Positions 54,573 through 63,443 of a DNA stretch of 64,000 nt are shown here, piece after piece. The notes below the pieces were generated by a model, which was given only the letters and a program-made list of their open reading frames with translations, did not search any database and had not been told where the DNA came from. How positions within the stretch are numbered: position 1 is the first letter of the stretch; each line of letters begins with the position of its first letter. Location: NCBI RefSeq assembly GCF_014646815.1, contig NZ_BMNZ01000003.1, positions 248,001 to 312,000 of the forward strand, written 5' to 3'. Both the position numbers and the translations under genes were made by a program. Origin of the DNA: Terrabacter tumescens (GTDB lineage: Bacteria > Actinomycetota > Actinomycetes > Actinomycetales > Dermatophilaceae).

Positions 54573-56402
54573 TCAGGCGAGGGAGTCGACCCAGGCGCGG
54601 TGGAGGTCGGAGTAGCGACCTGCCCCGGCTGCGACGAGCTCACCCGGCGTCCCGTCCTCGACGATGCGGCCGTGCTCGAGCACGAGCACGCGGTCGGCGT
54701 TCTCGACGGTCGACAGGCGGTGCGCGATGACGATGGCGGTGCGCCCCGCGAGGATCGTCCCGAGGGCCCGCTGGACGAGTCGCTCGGAGGGGATGTCGAG
54801 CGATGACGTCGCCTCGTCGAGGATGAGCACCGCGGGGTCGGCGAGGAAGGCGCGCGCGAACGCGACGAGCTGGCGCTGGCCGGCGCTGAGCAGCCCGCCC
54901 CGGTTGGAGACGGGCGTGTCGTAGCCCTGCGGCAGGGCGGTGATGAACTCGTGCGCGCCCAGCGACCGTGCCGCGGACTCGACCTCCTCGTCCGTCGCGT
55001 CAGGCCGGCCGAACCGGATGTTGTCGGCGACGGTGCCGGTGAACAGGTAGCTCTCCTGCGTCACCATGACGACGGCACGGTGCAGGTCCGTGGCAGCGAG
55101 CCGACGCAGGTCGACGCCGTCGAGGAGCACCGCTCCCCCGCTCGGGTCGTAGAACCGCGTGGCGAGCTTCGCGATCGTGGTCTTGCCGGCACCGGTCGTG
55201 CCGACGAGCGCGAGGGTCTGGCCCGCAGGCACCGTGAGGTCCAGGTCCGGGAGCACGTCGGCGCCCTCGACGTAGGCGAACCGGACCCCGTCGAACCGGA
55301 TCTCGCCGCGCGGGTCGGCCAGCGGCACCGGGTCGGTGGGCTCCGCGACGTCGGGCACCTCCTCGAGGACCCCGGAGAGCTTCTCCAGGGCCGCCGACGC
55401 GGACTGGAAGGTGTTGTAGAACTGCGAGATCTCCATCATCGGCTCGAAGAACTGGCGCAGGTAGAGCAGGAACGCCGCGAGCACGCCTATGGTGACCTCG
55501 CCGTGGTAGGCGAGGTAGCCGCCGTAGAGCAGGACCGCGGCGATCGTGACGTTGCCGATGAGGCGGATGCCGGGCATGAACCACGCGACGAGGCGGAACG
55601 CGACGAGGTTTGCCCGGCGGTACTGGTCGTTGACGTCGTCGAAGATCGCCTGGTTGCGCGGCTCTCGGCGGAAGGCCTGCACGGCCCGGATGCCGTTCAT
55701 CGACTCCACGAAGTGGACGATGACGAGCGCGACCTTCTCGCGCGTGGCGCGGTAGCTCTTGGCCGACTCCTTGCGGAACCAGTTGGTCAGCAGCACGAGG
55801 GCGGGCCCGCAGAGCAGGGCCACGAGGCCGAGCTTGACGTCCAGGACGAGCAGCAGCACGGAGGTCCCGACGAGGGTGAGGGCGGCCGTCACGAGGCCGT
55901 CGAAACCGGTCTCGAGCATCTCGTAGATGGCGTCGACGTCGGAGGTCTGCCGCGAGATGACCCGGCCCGAGGTGTAGCGGTCGTGGAAAGCGGGGCTCAG
56001 CTGCTGGAAGTGGCGGAACACCCGGCGGCGGATGGAGAGCAGGATGTCCTGCCCGATCAGCCCGGACCGGACGAGGAAGAGGTTGCGCGACACCGCCTGG
56101 GTCACCGTGGCCACGAGCACGAGGGCGACGACGAGCAGCAGCGGGCCGAGGTCGCCGGATGCACGGATGGGCGGGATGCCGGTGTCGATGCCCTCCTTGA
56201 CGAGGTAGGGGATGGACAGGCGGGCGGCGTTCTCCACGACGACCACGACCATGAGCCACCACAGCGCGCGCCGCCAGGGTCGCAGCACCTCGCCCAGGAG
56301 CCGACGGGAGCGGCCGGCGAGCCGGGCCGACGTCTCGGCCGTCAGGTCGCCCTCGATGTCGTCCGAGGCGACGCCGCGCCATTGCTGGGCGGGCGTGCTC
56401 AT
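54573..56402 (-). CDS. ABC exporter half-transporter (subunit B)
   Basis: The 609-residue protein has an N-terminal six-helix membrane domain (LWWLMVVVVVENAARLSIPYLV, LGPLLLVVALVLVATVTQ onwards) and a C-terminal ATPase. The ATPase has Walker A LALVGTTGAGKTT, Q-loop VTQESYLFTG, signature LLSAGQRQLVAFARA (LSAGQ), Walker B VLILDEATSSLD and switch His in AHRLS. It pairs with the next upstream gene, whose stop overlaps its start by 4 bp, to form a heterodimeric exporter. The pair is of the multidrug/lipid type; the cargo is not predictable from sequence. Confidence 0.95.
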   Translation of the reverse strand: MSTPAQQWRGVASDDIEGDLTAETSARLAGRSRRLLGEVLRPWRRALWWLMVVVVVENAARLSIPYLVKEGIDTGIPPIRASGDLGPLLLVVALVLVATVTQAVSRNLFLVRSGLIGQDILLSIRRRVFRHFQQLSPAFHDRYTSGRVISRQTSDVDAIYEMLETGFDGLVTAALTLVGTSVLLLVLDVKLGLVALLCGPALVLLTNWFRKESAKSYRATREKVALVIVHFVESMNGIRAVQAFRREPRNQAIFDDVNDQYRRANLVAFRLVAWFMPGIRLIGNVTIAAVLLYGGYLAYHGEVTIGVLAAFLLYLRQFFEPMMEISQFYNTFQSASAALEKLSGVLEEVPDVAEPTDPVPLADPRGEIRFDGVRFAYVEGADVLPDLDLTVPAGQTLALVGTTGAGKTTIAKLATRFYDPSGGAVLLDGVDLRRLAATDLHRAVVMVTQESYLFTGTVADNIRFGRPDATDEEVESAARSLGAHEFITALPQGYDTPVSNRGGLLSAGQRQLVAFARAFLADPAVLILDEATSSLDIPSERLVQRALGTILAGRTAIVIAHRLSTVENADRVLVLEHGRIVEDGTPGELVAAGAGRYSDLHRAWVDSLA

Positions 56403-58246
56403 GCGCGCACCTCGTCGCCCGACCGCTGGTCGGCGGCATCCGCCGTGCCGCCACCACCGTCGCCGCCGGCCCCACCGTCCCCGACCTCGGCGTCGACCAC
56501 GGCGTCCGCGGCCAGCAGGTCGCGATAGGCGGGCACGCTCTCGAGCAGCTCACGGTGCGTGCCCACGTGCGTGATGGTGCCGTCCTCGAGCAGGGCCACG
56601 CGGTCGGCGAGCAGCACCGTGGAGGCGCGGTGGGCCACGACGAGGCCGGTGGTCTGCGACAGCACGTTGGACAACGCCTCCTCGACGAGCTTCTCGGTGT
56701 GCACGTCCAGGGCCGACAGGGTGTCGTCGAGCACGAGCACCGCCGGTCGGGACAGCACGGCCCGCGCCAGCGCGAGCCGCTGGCGCTGACCACCGGACAG
56801 CGACAGCCCCTGCTCACCGATGCGGGTGTCGAGACCCCACGGCAGGTCGTGGACGAAGCCGGCCTGGGCGATCTCGAGGGCGGCGAGCACGTCGTCCTCG
56901 GCCGCGTCGGCCCGGCCGAGCGTGACGTTCTCGCGGGCGCTCATCGAGAAGAGGGTCGGCTCCTCGAAGGCCGTGGCCACGAGGCTGCGCAGGCTGACGA
57001 GGTCGAGGTCGCGCACGTCGACCCCGTCGATGGTGACGCGGCCGCCCGTCACGTCGAACAGGCGCGGGACGAGGGCCGTCAGGGCCGTCTTGCCGGACCC
57101 GGTGGCTCCGACGATCGCGAGCGTCTGCCCCGGCGGCACGTCGAGGTTGACGTCGCGCAGCACCGGCTGGTCCGGAGCGTCGGGGAAGGCGAAGTCGACG
57201 TGCTCGAGGCGCAGGTGGCCTCGCGGCGCAGGGACCTGCTGGTCGCCGGCGACGATGTCGGGCTCGGTGTCGAAGATCTCGAGCACGCGCGCGGCGGCCG
57301 TCATGGCCTCCTGGGCCATCGCGAGGATGACGCCGAGCGAGGAGACGGGCCACACGAGCGAGAGCAGGAGCGTGATGAAGGCGACGAGCTCGCCGGGTGT
57401 CAGGGCGCCGCGGCCCACCCCGATGGCCCCGAGCAGCAGCACGACGACGACGGCGAGGTTGGGGATGACCTCGAGGAAGGTCCAGAACTTCGCCGACAGC
57501 CGGACCTTGTCGAGGCTCGTCGCCCGCACCTGGAGCGCGGCCTCGTCGTAGCGCCTGGCCATGTGGTCACCGCGACCGAACGACCGGATGACCCGGATGC
57601 CGACGGCCCCCTCCTCGGCGAGGGTCGCGAGGTCGCCCTGCTGGTCCTGCACGCCGCGCGAGACGACGACGTAGGCCTTCTCGAACCGCATCGAGAGCCA
57701 CACGATGGGTGCTGCCGTGGCGGCTACGACGAGGCCCAGCGGCCAGTACATCGTCAGCAGCACCACCGTCACGACGAGCACCTGCAGGATGTTGATGACG
57801 AGGAAGAGCAGCCCGAAGCCGCTGAAGCGGCGGATCGCCGAGAGGTCGGTCGTGACCCGCGAGAGCAGCTGCCCGGACTGCCACCGCGTGTGGAAGCTCA
57901 TCGGCAGGGCCTGCAGCCGCTCGTAGAGGTCGCGGCGCAGGTCGCTCTCGAGGCCGAGCACGGCATTGGACTGCACCCACCGGCGCACGAAGATGAGGAC
58001 GGCCTCGAGGACGCCGAGCGCCAGGGCCAGCAGCCCGAGCGGCAGGACGGGCCCGAGCTCGTGCCGCGTGATCGGCCCGTCGATGATGGCGCGGGTCACG
58101 AGCGGGATGGCGATGGTGACACCGACACCGGCCAGCGACACCGCGAACATGACGACGAGGGCCCACCGGTGCGGCCGGAGGTAGCCCCGCAGTCGCCACA
58201 GGGACCGAACTGAGGCGGGCGGGTGCGAGGTCGGGTCAGCAGGCAT
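56399..58246 (-). CDS. ABC exporter half-transporter (subunit A)
   Basis: The 615-residue protein has a six-helix membrane domain (HRWALVVMFAVSLAGVGVTIAIPLVTRAII onwards). The ATPase has LAIVGATGSGKTA, signature LSGGQRQRLALARAV, Walker B VLVLDDTLSALD (the catalytic Glu replaced by Asp, a degenerate site common in heterodimeric exporters) and AHRAS. The partner has the canonical Glu. A Gly/Asp-rich cytoplasmic tail ends the protein. It is first in the two-gene operon; a TATGGT hexamer lies just upstream of ATG 58246. Confidence 0.95.
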   Translation of the reverse strand: MPADPTSHPPASVRSLWRLRGYLRPHRWALVVMFAVSLAGVGVTIAIPLVTRAIIDGPITRHELGPVLPLGLLALALGVLEAVLIFVRRWVQSNAVLGLESDLRRDLYERLQALPMSFHTRWQSGQLLSRVTTDLSAIRRFSGFGLLFLVINILQVLVVTVVLLTMYWPLGLVVAATAAPIVWLSMRFEKAYVVVSRGVQDQQGDLATLAEEGAVGIRVIRSFGRGDHMARRYDEAALQVRATSLDKVRLSAKFWTFLEVIPNLAVVVVLLLGAIGVGRGALTPGELVAFITLLLSLVWPVSSLGVILAMAQEAMTAAARVLEIFDTEPDIVAGDQQVPAPRGHLRLEHVDFAFPDAPDQPVLRDVNLDVPPGQTLAIVGATGSGKTALTALVPRLFDVTGGRVTIDGVDVRDLDLVSLRSLVATAFEEPTLFSMSARENVTLGRADAAEDDVLAALEIAQAGFVHDLPWGLDTRIGEQGLSLSGGQRQRLALARAVLSRPAVLVLDDTLSALDVHTEKLVEEALSNVLSQTTGLVVAHRASTVLLADRVALLEDGTITHVGTHRELLESVPAYRDLLAADAVVDAEVGDGGAGGDGGGGTADAADQRSGDEVRA

Positions 58247-58309
58247 CAGCAGTGACCATAACCCCGACGTCCGACAGTGATGCCTCTGGGTCAGAGATTC
58301 ATCCGGGAG

Positions 58310-58333
58310 TCCGGGCGGCGCTGAGCGCCCGGA
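58310..58333 (-). terminator. Terminator after tatB
   Basis: TCCGGGCG (58310-58317) and CGCCCGGA (58326-58333) pair around GCGCTGAG. It lies 16 bp past the tatB stop on the minus strand. Confidence 0.55.
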
Positions 58334-58348
58334 GACCCGGCGAGGGCC

Positions 58349-58705
58349 TCAGGTGGCTTCGTTGTCCCAGGGGGTCGGGACGGACGGGTCGTGACCCTGC
58401 GGCGTGCTCACCGGCTTGTCGACGGCCGGCGACGGCTCGTAGTCCTCGTCAGGGGGTGAGGAGAGCGCGTCGCGCACGATCTTGCGCGGGTCGTACTGGC
58501 GCGGGTCGTAGGCCCGCCAGTCGACGTCCGAGAACTCCGGACCCATCTCGTCCTTGAGCTGCTGCTTGGCGCGGTCGGCCATGCCACGGGCCTGGCGGAC
58601 GAACTTGCCGAACTTCGCGGCGTACTCGGGCAGGCGCTCGGGACCCAGGATGAGGATCGCGAGCAGACCGAGCAGGAGCAGCTCCCACCCGTTGATGTCG
58701 AACAC
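58349..58705 (-). CDS. tatB: Sec-independent protein translocase TatB
   Basis: The 118-residue protein has the TatB pattern: a membrane helix at the N-terminus (FDINGWELLLLGLLAILILGPERLP), the LGPERLP hinge, an amphipathic helix (EYAAKFGKFVRQARGMADRAKQQLK) and an acidic/Pro-rich tail. GTG 58705 is the start. It lies directly after htrA on the minus strand, as in mycobacteria (Rv1224 next to Rv1223). It would recruit Tat substrates such as the twin-arginine protein encoded at 46685-47584. Confidence 0.93.
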   Translation of the reverse strand: MFDINGWELLLLGLLAILILGPERLPEYAAKFGKFVRQARGMADRAKQQLKDEMGPEFSDVDWRAYDPRQYDPRKIVRDALSSPPDEDYEPSPAVDKPVSTPQGHDPSVPTPWDNEAT

Positions 58706-58760
58706 AGTCCCTCGCTTCCACGCGTACCGGCTGCGCCATCCTACGGTGGCGAGTCGAGAG

Positions 58761-60374
58761 CTACTTGGCCGGATCGGCCTCGAGCGTCATCCGGAGCTCG
58801 AGCTCCTTGCCGTCACGCTGGACCTTGAGGCTCACGGTGTCCCCGACCGCCCTCGCGCGGATCGACACGATGAGCTGGTCGGGGGTCCGGATGCGCTTGC
58901 CCTCGAAGCCGACGATGACGTCGCCCGGCTTGACGCCGGCCTTGGCCGCCGGGCCGCCGGAGGTCACGGCGTCGGCCTTGTCGTCGACCTGGGCTCCCTC
59001 GCCGGAGAAGGTCCGGTTGAGCTGGACGCCGATGACCGGGTGGGTGGCCTTGCCGGTGGTGATGAGCTGGTCGGCGGTGCGCCGGGCCTGGTCGCTCGGG
59101 ATGGCGAAGCCGAGGCCGATGCTGCCACCGGTCGAGCCGCTCGTGCCGGGCACGCGGGCGATGGCGCTGTTGACGCCGATGACCTTGCCCGTCATGTCGA
59201 GCAGCGGACCGCCGGAGTTGCCGGGGTTGATCGCCGCGTCGGTCTGGATCGCGTTGATGTAGGACGCCTCGCCCGGGTCGCCCGGCTGGACAGGCCGGTT
59301 GAGCGCGCTGACGATGCCCGTGGTGACGGTCTGGTCGAGACCGAGCGGGGCACCGACCGCGATGACCTGGTCACCGACGACGACCTGGTCGGAGGCACCG
59401 AGGGTGAGCGGCTTGAGGTCGGTGCGGTTGATCTTGAGCACGGCGAGGTCGTAGCTCGTGTCGCGCCCGACGATGGTGGCCTTCTCGGTGTCGCCGTTGC
59501 TGAGGACGACCTCGATGTCGCCGTTGACGCCCGGCTCGACGACGTGGTTGTTGGTCAGCACGTGGCCCTTGGTGTCGAGCACGAAGCCCGAGCCGGTCGC
59601 CGAGCCCTGGCTGCCCGCGTCGACCTTGATCGTGACGACGCTCGGGAGCGCGACGGCGGCGATGTTGGCGACCGAGCCCGCGGGCCGCTGGGTCGCGCCC
59701 GGACCGGGCTGGGGCAGCGTCGAGCCGCCGAGGTTGACGCGGTCGTCGACGAGCTGGCCGGCGACGCCACCGATGACGCCGGAGAGCAGGCAGAGGGCGA
59801 CGATCCCCGCCCCGAGGCGTCCGCGCCCACGTCGACGCGCCGGAGCCGGTGCGGTCAGCAGCGTCCCGGCGGCCGACGCGCCCGCGCTCGGGTCATCCGC
59901 GGGGCCGGGAGGGACGGGGCCTGCGTATGCCGTGTGCCCGGCTGCCGCTGCACCGCTCGTCTCCGGGGCGATGGGGTCTGCAGGACTGCCCGCACCGGAG
60001 GCGGGGGCAGCACCAGCAGCAGCGGGCCCGGTCGCGGGATCGGCGGCCGCGGGCGGCGCGTACGCGGAGCGGTGGGCCTGCTCCGCGAGGGCGTCGGCTC
60101 GGTCGCTCCCCCACGCGGAGTCGGCGCGGGCCGGGACGCCCGCGCCATCGTTGGGGTGCTCGCCGCCGAAGACATCGAACCAGGCGTCGTCGCCCTGGGG
60201 CTCGGTGCGGCGCGACGGGATGGCCTGCGTGTCGTGCAGGTCGATGATGCCGGTCTGCTCCCTCGCGGGAGTCGGCGCGAATTCGTCGCCGGACACGGCC
60301 CCTGGGTCGTGGGGCACCGCGGGCTCGGGAGCTGCCGTCGGCTCGGGGCCCGGCGTCGTCGGCTCGTCGCTCAT
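58761..60374 (-). CDS. htrA: HtrA/DegP-like membrane-anchored serine protease
   Basis: The 537-residue protein has a long disordered cytoplasmic N-terminus rich in Pro/Ala/Asp and one membrane helix near 181-206 (LGAGIVALCLLSGVIGGVAG). The extracellular trypsin-like domain carries the triad: His in VLTNNHVVE (about 272), Asp in TSYDLAVLK (about 307) and Ser in AAINPGNSGGPLL (about 385). A C-terminal PDZ domain contains GGPAAKAGVKPGDVIVGFEGK. It is an envelope quality-control protease. ATG 60374 overlaps the anti-sigma stop by 4 bp, so it belongs to the sigma-factor operon. Confidence 0.94.
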   Translation of the reverse strand: MSDEPTTPGPEPTAAPEPAVPHDPGAVSGDEFAPTPAREQTGIIDLHDTQAIPSRRTEPQGDDAWFDVFGGEHPNDGAGVPARADSAWGSDRADALAEQAHRSAYAPPAAADPATGPAAAGAAPASGAGSPADPIAPETSGAAAAGHTAYAGPVPPGPADDPSAGASAAGTLLTAPAPARRRGRGRLGAGIVALCLLSGVIGGVAGQLVDDRVNLGGSTLPQPGPGATQRPAGSVANIAAVALPSVVTIKVDAGSQGSATGSGFVLDTKGHVLTNNHVVEPGVNGDIEVVLSNGDTEKATIVGRDTSYDLAVLKINRTDLKPLTLGASDQVVVGDQVIAVGAPLGLDQTVTTGIVSALNRPVQPGDPGEASYINAIQTDAAINPGNSGGPLLDMTGKVIGVNSAIARVPGTSGSTGGSIGLGFAIPSDQARRTADQLITTGKATHPVIGVQLNRTFSGEGAQVDDKADAVTSGGPAAKAGVKPGDVIVGFEGKRIRTPDQLIVSIRARAVGDTVSLKVQRDGKELELRMTLEADPAK

Positions 60375-61075
60375 GGACCTGATTGTGCCGAACGGACGTT
60401 GGTGACCCGCACCGGGGCGACGAGGCCGGTGCTCGTGCCGAGCACCCGGTTGGACGACCGCGTGGTCACGACCCAGTAGGGGACGTTGCCCGCGCCGATG
60501 TCACCCGAGCCGCGGGCCTGGTCGCGGGTGACCGGCGTGACACGGTCGCTGCGCAGCACGGAGCCGCCGAAGTTCACGGCGCTGACGGAGCTGTCGCCGA
60601 AGCTGGCCACCGGACCCCGGACCGACGGGGTGCGCGAGCCGGGCACCGGCGCGATGGCCAGCCCCCAGGCCGCGGCGACCGAGGCGCCGGCGGCGATCGA
60701 GGCCACGACCGCGGCCCGCATCGGCGAGCGGTGCAGGGCGGGAGCGGTCGGGCGCACGGTCGGCACGGGCTCGTAGGACGGGGCGGACGGCATACGGAAT
60801 CCGGCCGGTGGCAGAGGGATCCGCGGACCCCGCGACACCTGCGGAGCCGGCTGGGGATCGCCCGACGGGGCGGCCGCAAGGCCCATGAGCGAGGTGCGCA
60901 GGCTCATCGGGACGCCGGTGTCGGAGCGCAGGGCGGCCACGATGCGGCGCTCCTGGTCGGCTGCCGCACGGCAGACGGTGCAGCAGACGAGGTGCTTGTC
61001 GTAGAGGTGCAGCATCGCCGGCGGCAGGGCGCGGTCGACGTAGGCCCGGACGTGGCCCTTGAGGTGCGGCGTCAC
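60371..61075 (-). CDS. rseA: Anti-sigma factor with ZAS motif (RseA-like)
   Basis: The 234-residue regulator of the adjacent ECF sigma factor has the zinc-associated HxxxCxxC motif as HLVCCTVC near residue 28. A Pro-rich linker and one membrane-like segment (AAVVASIAAGASVAAAWGLAIA, about 119-142) follow, then an outer or C-terminal domain. GTG 61075 lies 17 bp after the sigma stop. By analogy with Mycobacterium SigE-RseA, it would hold the sigma factor until envelope or redox stress; the cysteines suggest redox sensing (inference). Confidence 0.88.
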   Translation of the reverse strand: MTPHLKGHVRAYVDRALPPAMLHLYDKHLVCCTVCRAAADQERRIVAALRSDTGVPMSLRTSLMGLAAAPSGDPQPAPQVSRGPRIPLPPAGFRMPSAPSYEPVPTVRPTAPALHRSPMRAAVVASIAAGASVAAAWGLAIAPVPGSRTPSVRGPVASFGDSSVSAVNFGGSVLRSDRVTPVTRDQARGSGDIGAGNVPYWVVTTRSSNRVLGTSTGLVAPVRVTNVRSAQSGP

Positions 61076-61092
61076 GACATCACCTGCCGGTC

Positions 61093-61752
61093 CTAGCGCG
61101 AGCTCGCGGCGACGCGGCGGCCGGGCAGGCGCAGGCCTGCACGCGCGGCGCGCGACTCGGGCTTGGCGGGACGGGCCGCCGCGGCGACCTCGGGGGCGCG
61201 GTGCGCGAGGGCCTCGCGCAGCTGGGCGCGGCCGCGGTGGATGCGCGAGCGCACGGTGCCGAGCTTGACGCCGAGCGTGGCGCTGATCTCCTCGTAGGAG
61301 AGGCCCTCGATGTCGCAGAGCACGACCGCGGCACGGAACTCCGGCGCGAGCGCGTCGAGCGCGCGCTGGACGTCGTCGTCGAAACGGGCGTCGTGGTAGG
61401 TCTGCTCGGGGCCCTTCTCGTAGCTCGGGAGACGGCCGGCGGCGTCGTCGGGCAGGGAGTCGAAGCGGATGCGCTGCTTGCGACGCATCTTGTCGAGGAA
61501 GACGTTGGTCGTGATGCGGTGCAGCCAGCCCTCGAAGGTGCCCGGCTGGTAGGAGTGCAGCGAGCGGAAGACGCGCACGAACACGTCGTGCGTCAGGTCC
61601 TCGGCGTCGTGCGGGTTGCCCGTGAGGCGGTAGGCCAGGCGGTAGACGCGCGCCGAGTGCTGCTCGACGATCTCCTCCCACGTGGGGGGAGTCCACGTCG
61701 AGTCGGCCTGCTCCACCGAGGTGGGAGAGGTGGACGTCACGCTGGTGCTCAC
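61093..61752 (-). CDS. sigE: ECF sigma factor (SigE/RpoE-like)
   Basis: The 219-residue ECF sigma factor has a full region 2 ([59 protein letters not shown]) and region 4 ([49 protein letters not shown]), with an Ala/Arg-rich tail. GTG 61752 is the start. It is followed by anti-sigma, htrA and tatB, the same order as Rv1221-Rv1224 in mycobacteria. A SigE-type GGAAC/CGTT promoter lies about 40-65 bp upstream, which suggests that it drives its own transcription. Confidence 0.94.
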   Translation of the reverse strand: MSTSVTSTSPTSVEQADSTWTPPTWEEIVEQHSARVYRLAYRLTGNPHDAEDLTHDVFVRVFRSLHSYQPGTFEGWLHRITTNVFLDKMRRKQRIRFDSLPDDAAGRLPSYEKGPEQTYHDARFDDDVQRALDALAPEFRAAVVLCDIEGLSYEEISATLGVKLGTVRSRIHRGRAQLREALAHRAPEVAAAARPAKPESRAARAGLRLPGRRVAASSR

Positions 61753-61791
61753 GAGGAGGAGGGCCTTTCACGGGGAGGAGTCAACGACTTG

Positions 61792-61817
61792 AACGCCGTC
61801 TGCGCTTGATTCGTTCC
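61792..61817 (-). promoter_or_regulatory. Candidate SigE-type autoregulatory promoter
   Basis: On the minus strand GGAAC (61817-61813) and CGTT (61795-61792) are separated by 17 bp, close to the ECF SigE consensus (GGAAC, 16-18 bp, CGTT-like). It lies ahead of the sigE GTG at 61752. The factor probably activates its own operon. Confidence 0.5.
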
Positions 61818-61918
61818 CGACGATCGTCTCGGATGGGGCTGTCCGGCCGCCAGCCGGAACCTGTGGTTCTGCTGTGGGTGGGCGCTCACCTGGTTCGTGC
61901 CCTGCCCACAGCGCCCGC

Positions 61919-62377
61919 TCACGGCGCCTGCTCGCTGCCGTCGTGCGGGACCGCCTCGTGGTGGGCCCGACCGTGCGTGCGCCGGTCCTCCTTCATCTCG
62001 GCCTCGAAGAGGTGGCGGCGACCCCCGACGAGGTCGTCCCGTGCGGAGGCTTCGAGGCGCTTGAACGTCGCGTAGTAGTCGTCGTCGTACTCCTCGACGA
62101 CCTGGAAGGTCCACCGGCCCTGGACGACGTTGCGCCCGACGAGCTCGGTCTGCAGGCGGTCGGCGAGCTCGCCATGGCCGGCCTCGCGGAAGAGGTCGAC
62201 GGCCTCCCCCAGCGTGAGGTCGGCCATGCCGGACAGGCGGTGGAAGCCGTAGAGGTGGCCGCGGGCGTCCTCGACGACCTCCAGGGCCTCGGACAGCTTG
62301 CCGAGGGCCTCGACCGTGGCGTCGTCGACGCCCTGCGGACGCCGGTGCTCCGTGGTCGGCTTGTCCTGTTCGTCCAT
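61919..62377 (-). CDS. Conserved hypothetical protein
   Basis: The 152-residue soluble, acidic protein begins MDEQDKPTTEHRRPQGVDDAT. A helical body (ALGKLSEALEVVEDARGHLYGFHRLSGMADLTLGEAVDLFREAGHGELADRLQ) follows, and then WTFQVVEEYDDDYYATFKRLEASARDDLVGGRRHLFEAEMKEDRRT. It is a family I have seen only in actinobacteria, with no assigned function. The start ATG 62377 has no strong site. It is divergent from the O-methyltransferase gene, with a 72 bp spacer, and lies upstream of sigE on the same strand. Confidence 0.8.
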   Translation of the reverse strand: MDEQDKPTTEHRRPQGVDDATVEALGKLSEALEVVEDARGHLYGFHRLSGMADLTLGEAVDLFREAGHGELADRLQTELVGRNVVQGRWTFQVVEEYDDDYYATFKRLEASARDDLVGGRRHLFEAEMKEDRRTHGRAHHEAVPHDGSEQAP

Positions 62378-62436
62378 GACCTGATCCTTACCCCGATCGG
62401 GGCGACGGGGTGCCGGAAGCGCCCATCTGGTCACAG

Positions 62437-62450
62437 TAGGGTGACGAACA
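62437..62450 (+). promoter_or_regulatory. Leaderless promoter for the O-methyltransferase gene
   Basis: TAGGGT (62437-62442) is followed by 7 bp and then ATG 62450, so transcription would start at the start codon. There is no ribosome-binding site. Confidence 0.5.
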
Positions 62451-63073
62451 TGAGCACCCAGAAGGTCGCCGCGTGGTCGCACGCCGAGGAGTTCGTCACC
62501 CCGAGCGAGCAGGTCGAGGAGGCCACCCACCGCGGTGAGGAGCTCGGGGCCCCCGCCGTCGGCAACGGGGTGGGTGCCGTGCTCCAGATGCTCGCCGCGG
62601 CCACCGGGGCCAAGGCCGTCATGGAGATCGGCACGGGCGCCGGCGCCTCCGGCCTCTGGCTGCTCGGCGGCATGCCGGTCGACGGCATCCTCACCACGAT
62701 CGACCTCGAGACCGAGCACCAGCGGGCCGCCCGCGACGCCTTCGCGGCCGCCGGCATCGCCCACCAACGCACCCGCGTCATCGCCGGCCGTGCCCTCGAG
62801 GTGCTTCCCCGCATGACCGACGGCGCCTACGACCTCGTCGTCGTCGACGCCGACAAGGAGGAGTACCCCGACTACCTCGCCCAGGCCACGCGCCTGCTGC
62901 GCCGGGGCGGCACGCTCGTCATGACGTGGTCCGACAAGGAGTCCGACCCCGCCAACCGCGACACCGAGACGCGCACCCTGCGCGAGGTGGGCCGCACCAT
63001 CCGCGACCACGACCAGTTCATCGTCTCGCTGCTGCCCGTGGGCGAGGGCCTGCTCGTCGCCGTCAAGCGCTGA
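62450..63073 (+). CDS. O-methyltransferase (SAM-dependent, catechol O-methyltransferase-like)
   Basis: The 207-residue class I methyltransferase shows AVMEIGTGAGASGLWLLGGM (SAM-binding), DGILTTIDLETEHQRAARDAFAAAG and YDLVVVDADKEEYPDYLAQATRLLRRGGTLVM, the metal-dependent COMT pattern with Asp at DADK. The position next to sigE matches mycobacterial Rv1220c. The substrate is not known. It is the plus-strand neighbour of the hypothetical gene at 61919-62377. Confidence 0.92.
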   Translation: MSTQKVAAWSHAEEFVTPSEQVEEATHRGEELGAPAVGNGVGAVLQMLAAATGAKAVMEIGTGAGASGLWLLGGMPVDGILTTIDLETEHQRAARDAFAAAGIAHQRTRVIAGRALEVLPRMTDGAYDLVVVDADKEEYPDYLAQATRLLRRGGTLVMTWSDKESDPANRDTETRTLREVGRTIRDHDQFIVSLLPVGEGLLVAVKR

Positions 63074-63109
63074 GTCGCTCGCGACGCCCGGGTCGACCGG
63101 GACGACCGG

Positions 63110-63151
63110 GATCACGTATGCCGGGTGGCCCGCCACGCGGCATACGTGATC
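63110..63151. terminator. 14 bp hairpin built from GTATGCC motifs
   Basis: GATCACGTATGCCG (63110-63123) and its exact complement (63138-63151) flank a loop with a small inner stem (gtggc/gccac). It is located between convergent ends of the methyltransferase and DUF3117 genes. Confidence 0.72.
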
Positions 63152-63222
63152 TCTGTCCGGGGTAGCGAAACGGCCCCCGACCGTGAGGTCAGGGGCCGTC
63201 GAACCTGGATCAGGCGGAAGGG

Positions 63223-63396
63223 TCAGTTGACGCCGTCACAACCCTGGATCGCGTCACGCAGAGCTGCAGCTTCGTCGGGGGTCATCTCGACGACGAGTCG
63301 CCCGCCGCCCTCAAGGGGCATCCGCAACACGATGCCGCGGCCCTCCTTGACGACCTCGAGCGGGCCATCGCCGGTCCTCGGCTTCATTGCTGCCAT
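63223..63396 (-). CDS. DUF3117 small protein
   Basis: The 57-residue protein reads MAAMKPRTGDGPLEVVKEGR, then GIVLRMPLEGGGRLVVEMTP, then DEAAALRDAIQGCDGVN. This is the highly conserved actinobacterial DUF3117 family, usually 55-58 residues. ATG 63396 follows GGAAGGGG. Its function is not known; it may be a small regulator. It is divergent from the enoyl-CoA hydratase gene. Confidence 0.9.
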   Translation of the reverse strand: MAAMKPRTGDGPLEVVKEGRGIVLRMPLEGGGRLVVEMTPDEAAALRDAIQGCDGVN

Positions 63397-63443
63397 GGTT
63401 CCCCTTCCCTAGGAATCCTCGGTCTTTGGCACCATTATTCCGT

